Position numbers and translations under genes: made by a program. From Lacibacter sediminis (GTDB lineage Bacteria; Bacteroidota; Bacteroidia; Chitinophagales; Chitinophagaceae), in NCBI RefSeq assembly GCF_014168535.1, contig NZ_CP060007.1, forward strand, positions 3,720,001-3,784,000: a stretch of DNA of 64,000 nucleotides, given 5' to 3'. Position 1 is the stretch's first letter. Each line of letters begins with the position of its first letter. The notes under the pieces were generated by a model. That model searched no databases. It saw only the letters and a program-made list of their open reading frames with translations, and was not told the origin of the DNA. Below, one piece after another: positions 45,489 through 55,091 of the stretch.

Positions 45489-47393
45489 TTATTCTGCGCT
45501 CTTGCTTTCTTCAGCACCGCCATCTAGCTTCTTCTTCAGATCGGCGAGAACACCTAAGTCACCAAGCGTGGTTTTTTCCACTTTGCTTTGTACTTCTTTC
45601 ACCGCTTTCTTGGTGCGTACAGCATCAGCTTGTTTTTCTTTGAACTCAGCGTTCTTCTCGTCAGCAATTGCTTTTTCCCAGATACGTGCATGACTGATTA
45701 CAACACGCTTTTCGTTACGATCGAATTCGATCACGACAAACTGTGCAGTTTCGTCTGCCATTACCTGTTTGCCATCTTCCTTGTTCAGGTGACGGTTAGG
45801 AGCAAAACCTTCAATACCGTAAGGTAATTGTACAATTGCACCTTTATCGTCTTTTCTTGTTACATGACCTTCATGAACAGTTCCGATTGCAAATGTTTCT
45901 TCCAATGCATTCCAGGGATCTTCTTCCAGTTGTTTGTGTCCTAACTGGAGTTTGCGATTTTCCTTATCAATGCTGAGGATCATTACTTCAATATCCTGTC
46001 CAACCTTAGTGTATTCACTTGGGTGGTTGAAACGCTTGGTCCAGCTAAGATCACTGATGTGGATCATACCGCCGATACCTGCTTTCAATTCAACAAACAC
46101 ACCGTAAGGAGTGATGTTCTTCACTAAACCTTTGTGCTTGCTTTCTACAGGGAATGAATCTTCAATAGTGCTCCATGGATCCTGGCTCATTTGCTTAATA
46201 GAAAGACTCATCTTACGAGCGTCTTTATCAAGTGTAACGATCTTGGCTTCATGCTCATCACCCATTTTGAAGAATTCTTTCGCATTAACCGGCGTGTTAG
46301 CCCAGCTGATTTCACTTACGTGAACCAGACCTTCAACACCAGGCATAATTTCCAGGAATGCACCATAGTCTTCAATGTTTACAACCTTACCTTTCACCGT
46401 GTTACCTTCAACGATTGATTCGCTGAGTGTATCCCATGGGTGAGGAGTCAATTGTTTCAGACCAAGGCTGATACGTTTCTTATCATCATCGAAGTCGAGA
46501 ACTACAACGTTCAATTTCTGATCCATCTTCAACACTTCTGTAGGATGGTTGATACGGCCCCAGCTGATATCAGTGATATACAACAAGCCATCAACACCAC
46601 CGAGGTCAAGGAACGCACCGAAATCAGTGATGTTCTTGATCGTACCTTCCAGTACCTGACCTTTTTCCAGTTTGCCCATGATCACCGCACGTTGTGCTTC
46701 AATATCGCTTTCGATCAATGCTTTGTGACTTACAACAGCGTTCTTAATGGTTTCGTTGATCTTCACCACTTTAAACTCCATTGTTTTACCAACAAACTGA
46801 TCGTAATCTGTTACAGGCTTCACATCAATTTGTGAACCTGGTAAGAATGTTTCCATTCCAAATACATCAACGATCAAACCACCTTTCGTTTTGCTTGTAA
46901 CAGTACCGGTAACAATTTCACCAGTTTTGTGTACTTCCATAATACGCTCCCATGCACGTGTAATGCGGGCAAGCTTGCGGCTAAGATGTAAGTGACCTTC
47001 CCTGTCTTCTTTCTCAACAACCATTACTTCAACAGTGTCACCAACTTTTAAACCTGGTAAATCACGGAACTCGTTCAAAGAAACGAGACCATCACTCTTA
47101 AAGCCAATGTTTACTACAACATCTGTTTTTGTTAATGCCACAACCTGGCCATCAACAATTTCAGCATCGTTTACCTGCTTGAAAGTACCATCATAAACTG
47201 AATCGTACTTTTCACGCTCTTCCTGTGTGTAAATGGCAACGTTACGTTTGTCAACGCTCCAGTCAAAATCATCATGAGCAGTTTGCTCAATTACAGGTGC
47301 CTTTGTTGTCGCTGTAGATGTTTCGGCAACTGGTGTTGCTTCCACGTTCTCCTGTGCATCAGCGTTTGAGTTAACAATTTGATTTTCTGACAT
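45489..47393 (-). CDS. rpsA: 30S ribosomal protein S1
   Basis: 634 residues with six S1 RNA-binding domains; typical internal phrases are DFGAFLDLGGVDGLLYITDISWGR-like units repeated (IEDYGAFLEIMPGVEGLVHVSEISW, ITPYGVFVELKAGIGGMIHISDLSW). Acidic/Ser/Ala-rich N-terminus. Helps mRNA bind the ribosome; in Bacteroidota, where Shine-Dalgarno sites are rare, this may matter more than in E. coli. Own promoter and terminator; the leader starts with a hairpin. Confidence 0.98.
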   Translation of the reverse strand: MSENQIVNSNADAQENVEATPVAETSTATTKAPVIEQTAHDDFDWSVDKRNVAIYTQEEREKYDSVYDGTFKQVNDAEIVDGQVVALTKTDVVVNIGFKSDGLVSLNEFRDLPGLKVGDTVEVMVVEKEDREGHLHLSRKLARITRAWERIMEVHKTGEIVTGTVTSKTKGGLIVDVFGMETFLPGSQIDVKPVTDYDQFVGKTMEFKVVKINETIKNAVVSHKALIESDIEAQRAVIMGKLEKGQVLEGTIKNITDFGAFLDLGGVDGLLYITDISWGRINHPTEVLKMDQKLNVVVLDFDDDKKRISLGLKQLTPHPWDTLSESIVEGNTVKGKVVNIEDYGAFLEIMPGVEGLVHVSEISWANTPVNAKEFFKMGDEHEAKIVTLDKDARKMSLSIKQMSQDPWSTIEDSFPVESKHKGLVKNITPYGVFVELKAGIGGMIHISDLSWTKRFNHPSEYTKVGQDIEVMILSIDKENRKLQLGHKQLEEDPWNALEETFAIGTVHEGHVTRKDDKGAIVQLPYGIEGFAPNRHLNKEDGKQVMADETAQFVVIEFDRNEKRVVISHARIWEKAIADEKNAEFKEKQADAVRTKKAVKEVQSKVEKTTLGDLGVLADLKKKLDGGAEESKSAE

Positions 47394-47400
47394 AAAATAG

Positions 47401-47426
47401 CCCCGATTTGTTTAGTTGATTCGGGG
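47401..47426 (-). promoter_or_regulatory. hairpin at the 5' end of the rpsA leader
   Basis: CCCCGA (47401-47406) and TCGGGG (47421-47426) pair around a 14-base loop. With the -7 box at 47437-47430, transcription should start at about 47424, so the mRNA would begin at or inside this stem. Confidence 0.5.
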
Positions 47427-47429
47427 GTG

Positions 47430-47459
47430 CAAATGTAGGCTAAAAAGCTGTTGGGGCAA
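47430..47459 (-). promoter_or_regulatory. rpsA promoter
   Basis: Minus strand: -33 TTG at 47459-47457, 19 bases, then -7 box TACATTTG at 47437-47430, an exact match to the Bacteroidota consensus. Confidence 0.7.
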
Positions 47460-47717
47460 GGGTTTTGAGCTTGGTTTTTTTGAAGAGGAAAGGCATTTTT
47501 TGTGATCGGCTCCGGTATTTCATGGAATCGCCTGTTGCCACAGTTTATCCCGATCGCTATCGGGACTCGCTTCGTGGTCCCGAATTCTGATTTTCAGTGT
47601 GTTACCTAGGTATGCCATAATTATTGCAGAGTGATAAATTTCAAGCCCCTTAACAAGTATGGCATACCTAAAGCTGCCTGCCGCAAGTATGGACCGCCTG
47701 GCTTATTTTTATGAACT
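47460..47717. repeat. intergenic region with a palindrome and a 13-bp inverted repeat
   Basis: Part of the 324-base gap between rpsA and the RDD gene. It holds a palindrome TCCCGAT-CGCT-ATCGGGA (47548-47565) and a perfect 13-bp inverted repeat TAGGTATGCCATA (47607-47619) / TATGGCATACCTA (47658-47670) separated by 38 bases. The nonamer CAAGTATGG occurs at 47654 and again at 47694-47702 or nearby. No gene is visible. Confidence 0.65.
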
Positions 47718-48284
47718 ATGGAACAAATGGAAAACTTGCTCAACGATTTTGAAGAACCACAGTACAGCTATGTTGGATTCTGGCCACGCTTTGGCGCACT
47801 GCTTATTGATGGAATTATTCTTGTAGTTTTTGCGTACCTGCTGAGGCTTTCACTTGCAGAACTGGAGAACAGTCTTGTGCTGCTGATTGTAACCGCAATT
47901 GTTCCCCTGTTCTATAACCTGTTTCTTGAATATAAGTACGGGGCGACACTTGGTAAAATGTTGTTGAAGATAAAAATCGTGAATTATGAGTTACAGCCAC
48001 CCACCATCAGCAATGTTATTCTTCGCAATATCATTTACATTGGTTTGCAGTTTGTTTCTTTTGGTATTGATCTAAACAGTTACCTCAAATCACAATCATC
48101 CGATCTGGGCGATTTTACAGGATTCGCCAGTTATTTTACTCCGGAAGTAATAATTGCGGTTATCTATGCTGCCTGCGTATTTGTTATTTACATGATTGAA
48201 ATGATCTTCCTGTTAAATGATCCAAAATACAGAGCCTTACATGACCGGATTGGAAAAACTTATGTTGTCAGAAATTCAGCATGA
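47718..48284 (+). CDS. RDD family membrane protein
   Basis: 188 residues. RDD signature: Arg in GFWPRFGALLIDGIIL (residues about 20-35) with the two Asp, then the second helix pair, GATLGKMLLKIKIVN, and the closing ALHDRIGKTYVV. Four TM helices. Family proteins are poorly understood; some are Na+/H+ antiporters or osmolyte-related. Alternative start at 47727. Separate gene; the palindrome and inverted repeat lie upstream. Confidence 0.92.
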   Translation: MEQMENLLNDFEEPQYSYVGFWPRFGALLIDGIILVVFAYLLRLSLAELENSLVLLIVTAIVPLFYNLFLEYKYGATLGKMLLKIKIVNYELQPPTISNVILRNIIYIGLQFVSFGIDLNSYLKSQSSDLGDFTGFASYFTPEVIIAVIYAACVFVIYMIEMIFLLNDPKYRALHDRIGKTYVVRNSA

Positions 48285-48303
48285 GTAATTGAAACAACAA
48301 AGC

Positions 48304-49089
48304 TTAAGCTTCTTTAATCCTTGTTGTTCTGATCAAACCAATCACAATCATCAAAAGACAAAGACCAATGCCGCCATAAGCAATAGTTACAATTTCACTG
48401 TACTCTTTTTGTGAAACAGAAATTCCATAAAAGGCCCATGCAACAACAAGCGTATAGAAAAAATCTCTGCGAAAGATCGAGAAGAACGCTCCAAGCAATG
48501 CTGCTATAGTGATCATGATACAACTCCACATCACTGCATCAACGCCAAAGCCATTCCAGTTATAATGAACCAATAAAGCCGTTGTATTGGCAATAGTTGC
48601 TACACTAATCCAACCGAGATAAACAACAAACGGCACATAAAGGAACATGCTTTTTACACCGTTTAGTTTTGATCTGTACGGTTGCATTTTTATATAGATC
48701 AGGATGAGCGTACCTAAAAACCACAACATAAAAAGCAATGACAATTCAATTAACAACAGGTGCCACATAATGATCCACACCCCGTTCAACGCACAGGTAA
48801 GAATAAAATACGGAGCAACTGTTTTTACAACAGGCATCATCGCATCTGCATCATTCTGCTTCCATAAAACAGACGAACTGAAAATAACATAGCCCAGTAA
48901 GAGTAAATAAATAACACCCCATATACTGAATGTAAAACCAGCCGGCACAAACAGGTTCGGATACATGGCACTTATTTCGCCTGTTGTATAACCATTCAAC
49001 GGCAAGCCATTGGCCAGTGCATTCATGGTGATCATGAATGCAAAAAACAAAAGCTGATAAATGGCAAGATGACGAGTGTTTGTGATCAT
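48304..49089 (-). CDS. TspO/MBR-like membrane protein
   Basis: 261 residues with seven hydrophobic helices, longer than the five-helix canonical TspO (about 160). The resemblance to tryptophan-rich sensory proteins is in PAGFTFSIWGVIYLLLLGYV and LYVPFVVYLGWISVATIANTT. Could bind a tetrapyrrole or act as a transporter; not certain. Convergent with the RDD gene, 19 bases apart. Confidence 0.72.
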   Translation of the reverse strand: MITNTRHLAIYQLLFFAFMITMNALANGLPLNGYTTGEISAMYPNLFVPAGFTFSIWGVIYLLLLGYVIFSSSVLWKQNDADAMMPVVKTVAPYFILTCALNGVWIIMWHLLLIELSLLFMLWFLGTLILIYIKMQPYRSKLNGVKSMFLYVPFVVYLGWISVATIANTTALLVHYNWNGFGVDAVMWSCIMITIAALLGAFFSIFRRDFFYTLVVAWAFYGISVSQKEYSEIVTIAYGGIGLCLLMIVIGLIRTTRIKEA

Positions 49090-49133
49090 TGCTGTTATTT
49101 ATACAATTTACAACTGAATCGCCATACTGTTCA

Positions 49134-50048
49134 CTATTTCCACATCACATAACTTTTTGCAAGCAATGGCAAAACTACTATTGAAGCAAGTGCCCACCAT
49201 CCTCCAACAAAACAACACAGCAATGCAGCAATAGACAATAAGTAGAGAGGATACAAAAATGCCATCAGGCAAAAAAGAATACTATCATAGTACTGTTCAC
49301 CACGCAATTTCCATGCAAGACGTTCTAAAGGAAAATAGAAAAGGATATGAGTAAGTACACCCAATATGGCAGGAATGAAAAGCAAAGGCTTTGGAATTTT
49401 TATGCTGCTATCAGCATTGGTTATCTCCGATAATTCCTGCAACTGCACTTCTGCGGCTTTATTGATAGCTACTGAAGCTAAACCGCTTTCCATATTTGCC
49501 GAGATCACTTCTCTACCAAATTGCTTTCCAAAATTGATATCAAACGTTTTGGGAAAGTCAACAAATGAATTATACCTGATCCACACGGGTAAAAAAGTTA
49601 CATCCAGTCCATCGGCCCATGCCTGCATCAACATACGTGGTGCACCCTTTTTAAGGGGTAGTTGTAACGTTGTTTGGTGTTTGCAAAATCCTTCTACAAA
49701 TATGAGCACATGTTCGCCACGTTGCAGGATCTTTCTTACTTCTTCAAATGTTGCATCGTTATTTGCAAGCTGACCTTTCCCATCGCTCATACGATAAATG
49801 GGAATCATGTTTACTGAACGTAATATCTTTCTTACAATCGGATTTTTGAACACACCACTTCTTGTAATAAAATGCACACGATGGTCCATGACGGTACCAA
49901 CTATAACAGCATCAAGAAATGAGTTGGGATGATTCACGCCCAGTACCATGGGAGTTACGATCTTTGTTGCGTCTGGATTATAAATACTCAGCCGTTTGCA
50001 GAAAATCAAAAAATAAAACTTTGCCAGGATCTTGGTAAAAATATACAT
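49134..50048 (-). CDS. 1-acyl-sn-glycerol-3-phosphate acyltransferase-like (PlsC domain)
   Basis: 304 residues. Acyltransferase block I NHPNSFLD (H40, D46), block II GVFKNPIVRKILRSVNMIPIYR, block III FVEGFCKH. The C-terminal third has two to three TM helices. Probably acylates a glycerol or related phospholipid precursor at the inner membrane. Not all block residues match classic PlsC, so a related O-acyltransferase is possible. Confidence 0.85.
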   Translation of the reverse strand: MYIFTKILAKFYFLIFCKRLSIYNPDATKIVTPMVLGVNHPNSFLDAVIVGTVMDHRVHFITRSGVFKNPIVRKILRSVNMIPIYRMSDGKGQLANNDATFEEVRKILQRGEHVLIFVEGFCKHQTTLQLPLKKGAPRMLMQAWADGLDVTFLPVWIRYNSFVDFPKTFDINFGKQFGREVISANMESGLASVAINKAAEVQLQELSEITNADSSIKIPKPLLFIPAILGVLTHILFYFPLERLAWKLRGEQYYDSILFCLMAFLYPLYLLSIAALLCCFVGGWWALASIVVLPLLAKSYVMWK

Positions 50049-50111
50049 CCGGTAATAAACTTAAGTGTGGCAAAGTAAGGGAAAAATCCAATGATGGAGT
50101 TACCGTTAACT

Positions 50112-50143
50112 AAAAACGCCACCCGGAAACCGTGGTGGCGTTT
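50112..50143 (-). terminator. terminator of the PepSY-like secreted protein gene
   Basis: Stem AAACGCCACC / GGTGGCGTTT (10 bp) around a CGGAAACCGT loop that itself can pair; TTTTTA follows on the minus strand. Confidence 0.88.
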
Positions 50144-50160
50144 ATTCACTTACTGTTATT

Positions 50161-50715
50161 TTATTGTTCAGACACCAGCTTACCTCTTTCATCAAACACA
50201 AAAGTTCTTTTCTTACCTGCCTGCTCCATAATGATCTGAAAAAGGCTCGGGTTCTTTGGCTTTTCGATCTTGATCACATCTGTTGGGCTTCCCTTTGGAA
50301 AGCGACGCAGAATTTCATCCAATACCGGGCGTGGAGCCTGTTCTCTTGCCATGGGTGTTCTGGTGTCAACACGTTCGCCATTACTATGGTAAGTTGCTGT
50401 TGAACGCCATACGCCATTACCAAATACAACTGTCCAATCACCACGGTTCTTTGTCCAGGTTGCATTTACTGCATTCGGATATTCACCGGCAAAAGCGCTG
50501 CCTACTTTTGTGGGAATGTTCTTTCTTACTTTGCTGTTACCGTTTTGTTGTGTATTAGCAGGGTTCTGTCCGTTGTTCTGATTATTGTTACCGTTCGTTG
50601 TTTGAACAGTTTTATCAGGCTTTTGCTTATCCTTGGTTTTTTCTTTGCTTTTGCCCTGGGCAAAACCAATAGCTCCTGCCAGTAGAAAAATAATGAGAGT
50701 AAAAAATTGTTTCAT
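50161..50715 (-). CDS. secreted PepSY-like (DUF2874-type) protein
   Basis: 184 residues: signal peptide (ends AGAIGFAQG), a Lys-rich then Asn/Gln-rich low-complexity linker (about 20-60), and a C-terminal domain of about 120 residues with IPTKVGSAFAGEYPNA, NRGDWTVVFG and a second half ending FVFDERGKLVSEQ. The domain pattern fits the PepSY-like/DUF2874 periplasmic proteins of Bacteroidota, function unknown. Single gene with its own terminator. Confidence 0.75.
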   Translation of the reverse strand: MKQFFTLIIFLLAGAIGFAQGKSKEKTKDKQKPDKTVQTTNGNNNQNNGQNPANTQQNGNSKVRKNIPTKVGSAFAGEYPNAVNATWTKNRGDWTVVFGNGVWRSTATYHSNGERVDTRTPMAREQAPRPVLDEILRRFPKGSPTDVIKIEKPKNPSLFQIIMEQAGKKRTFVFDERGKLVSEQ

Positions 50716-50795
50716 ACGTGTATTTTTTGTTCATGGCCAATTAAAGATCAGGTGCAAGTTAATAAGAGCAATTAATATACCAAATGGTTGCAGCA

Positions 50796-52082
50796 TCAAC
50801 CTCCTATCTGCCTGATAGCAGTTACTAACCTATCCAGATCTTTTGTTGAGGTGTAAACATGGGGCGTTACTCTTACGCCATGAATATTTTCCCAATCAAT
50901 GGAAACAGTATGAATTTTATATTTATCATGTAACTTTTTGGCAACCTCTCCCGGCTTCATTCCTTCGATGGCAATATTGGAAATAGCACAATAGAACTTT
51001 TTATTTTTGGGTTGAAGGAACGATACTTTTTTCAGATCGCTTACTTTATCGATCCAGTAATCAGTTAAATAACGAAGTCGCTCTTCTTTTCGTTTTGAGC
51101 CAATGATATTGTGAAAATCAACTGCATTACCAATAGCCATTTCACTGGCAAAAGAACGTGTTCCCAATGACTCGAATTTTCTTATATCTGCACCATCCGG
51201 TTCTACGGCACTCAGCAAAGCCCAGATGTTTTTGATCTTTTCTTTTTTGATCCATAACAAGCCGCTGCCGAATGGAGCGCATAGCCATTTGTGTAACGAA
51301 GTAGCGAAGTAATCGCATCCGAGATCAGGTATCTTGAAATCAGTATGACCAAACGTATGTGCCCCATCTCCTATTACTTCAATACCACGTTTATGTGCTT
51401 CATCTGCAATTTTACGAATAGGAAGTATTTGCCCCGTCCAGTTTATAAGATGAGTCACGTGTACAATCTTTGTTTTAGATGTAAACGCATTTACATATTG
51501 CCGAACGATCTCGTCTTCATTTTCAATGGGCAGTTCAAGATTCAACCACACTAATTTTATCCCATCTCTTTTTTCACGCTGCTTCCATGCATTGATCATG
51601 TTGGGGTAATCCTGTTTGGTCAATACCACTTCATCTCCTGCTTTTAAATTCAATCCGAAGATGACGGTATTCAATCCTTCTGTTGCATTTCGATTGATCG
51701 CCAACTCTTCTGCATCACAACCTGCAAGCTCAGCTAACTTTGTTCGCAGCCCTTCTCTGCCTTCATCCAATGTTCGCCACATATAATACGACGGCCCTTC
51801 ATTACTGAATTGATAGAAACGTATATGTGCATCCTGCACAATTTTCGGTTGCGGGCTTACACCACCATTGTTGAGATCAAGCAAATTTGGCGAAACGGTG
51901 TACTGCTCCTTTACCCATCCCCAAAAGTCTTCATCCGTCATTGCATCGTGGGGAGAGAGTTGTTTGAACTGATGATATTTTTGTTCTGCTTCTTTTGAAA
52001 ACAATGAATTGGTAAAAGGAAGAAAAGTAAAAACACCTGTTGTTGCTGACAGATTTCGGATGAAATTTCTACGGGACGACAT
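50796..52082 (-). CDS. class V aminotransferase-fold PLP enzyme with Tat signal
   Basis: 428 residues. A Tat-type signal (SRRNFIRN followed by a hydrophobic stretch) precedes the isopenicillin-N-epimerase-like fold: LNNGGVSPQPK, NRNATEGLNT, DGAHTFGHTD and the PLP lysine in TSLHKWLCAPFGSG. Related enzymes include cysteine desulfurase and isopenicillin N epimerase; the substrate here is unknown. Export folded by Tat fits a cofactor-bearing enzyme. No partner genes. Confidence 0.88.
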   Translation of the reverse strand: MSSRRNFIRNLSATTGVFTFLPFTNSLFSKEAEQKYHQFKQLSPHDAMTDEDFWGWVKEQYTVSPNLLDLNNGGVSPQPKIVQDAHIRFYQFSNEGPSYYMWRTLDEGREGLRTKLAELAGCDAEELAINRNATEGLNTVIFGLNLKAGDEVVLTKQDYPNMINAWKQREKRDGIKLVWLNLELPIENEDEIVRQYVNAFTSKTKIVHVTHLINWTGQILPIRKIADEAHKRGIEVIGDGAHTFGHTDFKIPDLGCDYFATSLHKWLCAPFGSGLLWIKKEKIKNIWALLSAVEPDGADIRKFESLGTRSFASEMAIGNAVDFHNIIGSKRKEERLRYLTDYWIDKVSDLKKVSFLQPKNKKFYCAISNIAIEGMKPGEVAKKLHDKYKIHTVSIDWENIHGVRVTPHVYTSTKDLDRLVTAIRQIGG

Positions 52083-52258
52083 GCATTTGGGTTTAGCTAA
52101 AGATAGTTTTTTTGAACAAGTACAAGACTGATAAAAATCACTCCGGCAATAAACCTATAGAGCTGTTTTTCATCAAACCGTACTGCTAATTAGCTATAAA
52201 AAAGCTGAGATATTTTTTTATTTATTATCCGTGACGAATAAGTTTATATCTGTGCAGC

Positions 52259-53512
52259 TTATTGGGAATTCAGCGACATAGCAGCAATGGTTTTTGCGGC
52301 AATAAAACCACTCGTCCATGCATGTTGAAAGTTGAAGCCACCGGTAACACCATCTACATCAAGTATCTCACCGGCAAAAAATAAATTGGGATGCAGTTTA
52401 CTTTGCATTGTGTTTGGATCAACCTGTTTCAGATCAACGCCGCCTGCAGTTACAAACTCTTCTTTAAAGGTGGTTTTGCCTTTCACATGAAATTCATGGT
52501 TGCATAAAAGCTGAATGAGTTTGTTCTGCTCTTTAGCAGGAACATCGGCCCAACGCCATTCATCTTTTATTCCTGCTTGCTGTAACAGGAATAACCATAA
52601 ACGGTTGGGCAATTGAAAAAGATTATTGTTAGCTATCTTTTGTGAACCTTTCGTGTTACGTATCAACTGCAGCTCATCTTTTAGTTCCTGTTCTTTTGCA
52701 TCGTTTAGCCAATTCACGTTGATGGTGAAATCATAATTACGTTCCTGTAATTCTCTTGCACCCCATGCTGATAGTTTCAATACACATGGTCCGCTCATTC
52801 CCCAATGTGTAATAAGCAATGGCCCGGTGTTCTTTAATTTGGTTGACTGAATTTTAATCGTTGCTTCCTGCACTACCACGCCCATCAATTCTGTGATCGG
52901 ATGCTTCGGCATATTGAAGGTGAACAAAGAAGGTACCGGTGAAATGATGGTATGATCTGTTCCTTTCAACCAGTCGAATTGTTGCAGCTTGGGAAAACCA
53001 CCGCTTGCAATGCAAACAAAATCTGCTTCCATATTTTCATCGTTACTTAATCCCACTTTCCATTTTCCATTTTCCACTTTCAATTTCTTCACCTCCCTGT
53101 TCATCAGCACTTCTATTCTGTTTGCATTTACTTCTTTCATCAAACAATCAATGATCGTTTGTGATGAATCAGTAACAGGGAACATTCTTCCATCGGCTTC
53201 TGCTTTCAGTTTCACTCCTCTTTCTTCAAACCATTTAATTGTATCGGTTGTAAAGAATTGATGAAATGCTTTACGTACAAAATGTTCTCCACGAGGGTAA
53301 CGTTTACTCATCTCCTGCAATTCAAAACAGGCGTGTGTTACATTGCATCTTCCACCACCACTCACTTTTACTTTCGATAATAACTTACTTGATTTCTCAA
53401 GGATAGTTACCTGCAATGCAGGATTCATTCGTGCTGCGTTTATTGCACAGAAAAAACCTGCGGCACCACCGCCGATCACTACTAAGCGTTTTTGATTTTT
53501 TTCTCCTGACAT
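52259..53512 (-). CDS. HI0933/BaiN-like flavoprotein (NAD(P)/FAD-dependent oxidoreductase)
   Basis: 417 residues. N-terminal dinucleotide motif VVIGGGAAGFFCAI, then the family phrase VSGGGRCNVTH at about 51-61 and the closing GEILDVDGVTGGFNFQHAWTSG. BaiN homologues reduce bile-acid or other ring systems in some gut bacteria, but most are uncharacterised. It starts 5 bases after the M20 peptidase gene stop, suggesting one transcript. Confidence 0.92.
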   Translation of the reverse strand: MSGEKNQKRLVVIGGGAAGFFCAINAARMNPALQVTILEKSSKLLSKVKVSGGGRCNVTHACFELQEMSKRYPRGEHFVRKAFHQFFTTDTIKWFEERGVKLKAEADGRMFPVTDSSQTIIDCLMKEVNANRIEVLMNREVKKLKVENGKWKVGLSNDENMEADFVCIASGGFPKLQQFDWLKGTDHTIISPVPSLFTFNMPKHPITELMGVVVQEATIKIQSTKLKNTGPLLITHWGMSGPCVLKLSAWGARELQERNYDFTINVNWLNDAKEQELKDELQLIRNTKGSQKIANNNLFQLPNRLWLFLLQQAGIKDEWRWADVPAKEQNKLIQLLCNHEFHVKGKTTFKEEFVTAGGVDLKQVDPNTMQSKLHPNLFFAGEILDVDGVTGGFNFQHAWTSGFIAAKTIAAMSLNSQ

Positions 53513-53517
53513 TCGTT

Positions 53518-55053
53518 TTATTTCATCATCATCAAAGCAGCCATTGTTTCAATTCCGTTCCAGAAATTCAACAACCTGATATTTTCATTTTCTGCATGTT
53601 GATTGTTATCATGATTAGCAATGGGTACAGAAATTGTTTTTGCATTGAGGTATTGTTCAAACAAAAACAAGGGAAGACTTCCTCCCGCTGTTGGCATCAG
53701 CACAATGGATTCAGTAGTTGTTGATTGTACTGCTGCAATGATCTTTTTTGCAATCGGCAGATCCATTGGGGTTTTCTGCGCATTGTAACCACTGCTCAAT
53801 GTAATCTTTGCAATTTTATCGTACTTACTTCTCTCCTCTTCTGTTGGTTCTGCAGTTGTAATATAGTATCCCTGACTCCTGATATGTTCAACCACAAGCT
53901 GTTGCTGTTTTTTCCAATCATTCCCGGCAACCATGCGAAGATCAAGAACTGTTGTTGCAGTTGTTGGTATTACATTACTTGCATTTTTACCAACATTGGC
54001 ACTGTTTATTCCATTGATGTTAAGTGATGGCAATCCGATTGATTGGGCAAGGTTGTAGTCTTTCATTTCACGTTTGCTGAAACCTAACTCCTTTTTCATT
54101 TGCTCATCCACCGGTGGTACTGCTGCCAATGCTTTCTTTTCCATTTCACTCAATGGAATTACATCAGCATAAAAATCTTTGATTGTAACATTACCATCTT
54201 TGTCTTTCATTGATGCTAGTAGTTGCACCAACATCATGGCGGGGTTTGGTGCCCAGTTCCCATAATGGCCACTATGTAACGGCCGTTTAGAACCATACAC
54301 TGTTACTTCCACATGTGCATCACCTCTTACACCAAACACCACTTGCTTTTTACCCGATTGATGAACCGGTCCGTCACAAAAAAGCCAGAGATCGCTTTGC
54401 AATAAGTTTTTGTACTGCTGTAAAATTTCATGAAGAAAATCAGAACCTTTTTCTTCTTCGCCTTCAAAAAAGAATTTGATATTCACGGTAGGCTTCATGC
54501 CTGATTTTAAAATTGCATCATATGCATTCAGTATAGCCATAACACCGGCTTTATCATCACTTGCACTTCTTCCATAAATTCTCCATTGCGGATCAAATGC
54601 TCTATCAGCCGTTGGAAATTCAATAACACTTCCACTTTGTTCAAGTGAATTAGTAAGCAGCTTTGGTTCAAATGGAGATAATCCTTTTGCCCACTGCGCT
54701 GCATTCACCGGTTGACCATCGTAATGCGCATAGAAAATAATTGTTTGCGTTGCACCCGGTGTTATTACTTCTCCATAAACAGCAGGTACGGCTTTGTTTG
54801 ATGCGGGTGTGAGTAGTTGGATATTTGTAACTCCACGCTTCTTCATTGCATCCATTATGAATGCAGCATTTTTATAGATGCCTACTGAATCGCCTACAAT
54901 GTTTGGTAGCTTAAGAAAAGAAACAAATTCGGAAATGATGGCATGTTCATTGGCTTGCCTGTATTGCCTGATCTTTAATACATCCGGGCTTTGGGCCAAT
55001 AAAAAATGAGTGCAGCACATTGCAACACTCATGAATATTATTTTTCGCATCAT
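53518..55053 (-). CDS. M20 family metallopeptidase, exported
   Basis: 511 residues. Signal peptide (MSVAMCCTHFLLAQ). Zinc site elements: H in YAHYDGQPV, D in SASDDKAGV, EE in FFEGEEEKGS, and H in PIANHDNNQHAENENI. The lid domain is present. Cleaves amino-acyl bonds of small peptides, probably in the periplasm. Operon with the downstream flavoprotein gene and 38 bases after map. Confidence 0.92.
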   Translation of the reverse strand: MMRKIIFMSVAMCCTHFLLAQSPDVLKIRQYRQANEHAIISEFVSFLKLPNIVGDSVGIYKNAAFIMDAMKKRGVTNIQLLTPASNKAVPAVYGEVITPGATQTIIFYAHYDGQPVNAAQWAKGLSPFEPKLLTNSLEQSGSVIEFPTADRAFDPQWRIYGRSASDDKAGVMAILNAYDAILKSGMKPTVNIKFFFEGEEEKGSDFLHEILQQYKNLLQSDLWLFCDGPVHQSGKKQVVFGVRGDAHVEVTVYGSKRPLHSGHYGNWAPNPAMMLVQLLASMKDKDGNVTIKDFYADVIPLSEMEKKALAAVPPVDEQMKKELGFSKREMKDYNLAQSIGLPSLNINGINSANVGKNASNVIPTTATTVLDLRMVAGNDWKKQQQLVVEHIRSQGYYITTAEPTEEERSKYDKIAKITLSSGYNAQKTPMDLPIAKKIIAAVQSTTTESIVLMPTAGGSLPLFLFEQYLNAKTISVPIANHDNNQHAENENIRLLNFWNGIETMAALMMMK

Positions 55054-55091
55054 ACACTTTTATTAGAAGTGTAATTTACTGATTTGTGCAA

